A DNA stretch of 64,000 nt from Branchipolynoe longqiensis (taxonomy: Eukaryota > Annelida > Polychaeta > Phyllodocida > Polynoidae). Numbering within the stretch: the first letter of the stretch is position 1; each line of letters opens with the position of its first letter. Of this stretch, positions 63,640 to 64,000 are shown in pieces. Below the pieces are notes generated by a model. That model saw only the letters and a list, made by a program, of their open reading frames with translations, had not been told where the DNA came from and searched no databases. The position numbers and the translations under genes are program-made. Location: the NCBI GenBank assembly GCA_030323885.1, contig CM059187.1, positions 85,512,614 to 85,576,613 on the forward strand, given 5' to 3'.

Positions 63640-64000
63640 AAGCTCAGGTGTAATTACATAACCTGGATTAAGAAAGCAGTGTAGATTGCAATTGAAATGC
63701 AAGGAACGATTTCGAGATATTTACTTTCGCTATTCGTGACATTATATCGGACGCAAGATTAGGGGAGAATCAAATTTGTTATGGAAGTGGCATGATAGAG
63801 GCCATACAAGTTAATACGGAGAAATCAGTACAAATAATACGACTCCACAATGGCCACATAAAGAAGGCGAATAAAAGCAAGGAATGGGTAGGGAGTCGGT
63901 AGATGGACGAAGGAGAGGGTTGGTGGTTTGGCTTGGCTGGTGAAGTATCTGGAGGATGCGTATTATGGCGCCGTGTTATATCATATATATATGTGATATA
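63640..64000. other. No gene recognised; window ends in TA palindrome
   Basis: Unique sequence. The last ~30 bases (TATATCATATATATATGTGATATA) form a small palindrome that may continue beyond the window. Confidence 0.3.

Overview
This window is nuclear DNA from an animal, most likely an aquatic invertebrate (possibly lophotrochozoan; a low-confidence inference). The clues are a tyrosine-recombinase (YR) retrotransposon of Ngaro/DIRS type, several 5'-truncated LINEs, tRNA-headed SINEs, many non-autonomous inverted-repeat transposons, abundant micro- and minisatellites, and the absence of any convincing host exon in 64 kb. The long open frames outside transposons are products of tandem repeats. 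There are no bacterial features (no operons, Shine-Dalgarno sites or CRISPR). I read the window as an intergenic or intronic gene desert.

Layout. 0.9-1.7 kb: decayed YR retroelement. 2.2-5 kb: LINE remnant, SINEs, two MITEs. 5.2-7.5 kb: islands of unique sequence and a 39/77-bp minisatellite. 8-12.7 kb: SINEs, a unique block near 10.7-11.1 kb, and a DNA-transposon remnant. 13-17.2 kb: a strand-asymmetric domain, pyrimidine-rich on the left and purine-rich on the right, with inverted copies of a 130-bp segment. 17.6-20.7 kb: a ~71-bp minisatellite broken by MITEs and a SINE, including a 482-bp duplication bounded by 31-bp direct repeats. 21-27 kb: MITEs, SINEs, a ~110-bp tandem repeat and CAC-rich minisatellites. 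27.3-31.5 kb: a dispersed repeat ('segment A'), unique islands, a CCTGCG hexamer array and a 16-17-bp G-rich minisatellite. 32-38 kb: LINE fragments, a MITE and a SINE. 39-43 kb: CCACCA and 20-bp minisatellites and a unique block.

43.8-55.4 kb is the most remarkable part: a very large imperfect palindrome. Each arm reads, from outside inwards, segment A, a TA-rich microsatellite, a ~620-bp segment B containing a tRNA-like sequence, and a 15-bp minisatellite whose strand flips at about 52,975. A nearly complete Ngaro-like retrotransposon (44,637-51,088) sits in the TA microsatellite of the left arm. It has gag-like, RT-RNase H and YR genes and the split direct repeats A1...B1-A2-B2 typical of this group, and a truncated LINE has later inserted into A2. 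This gives a clear insertion order: palindrome, then Ngaro, then LINE. From 57.7 to 62.3 kb there are long 65-bp and 73-bp minisatellite arrays carrying three further insertions; the window ends with a SINE and unique sequence.

No host pathway is encoded. What can be read is a history of mobile elements and tandem-repeat growth around short islands of unique sequence that look, by composition only, like possible regulatory DNA.
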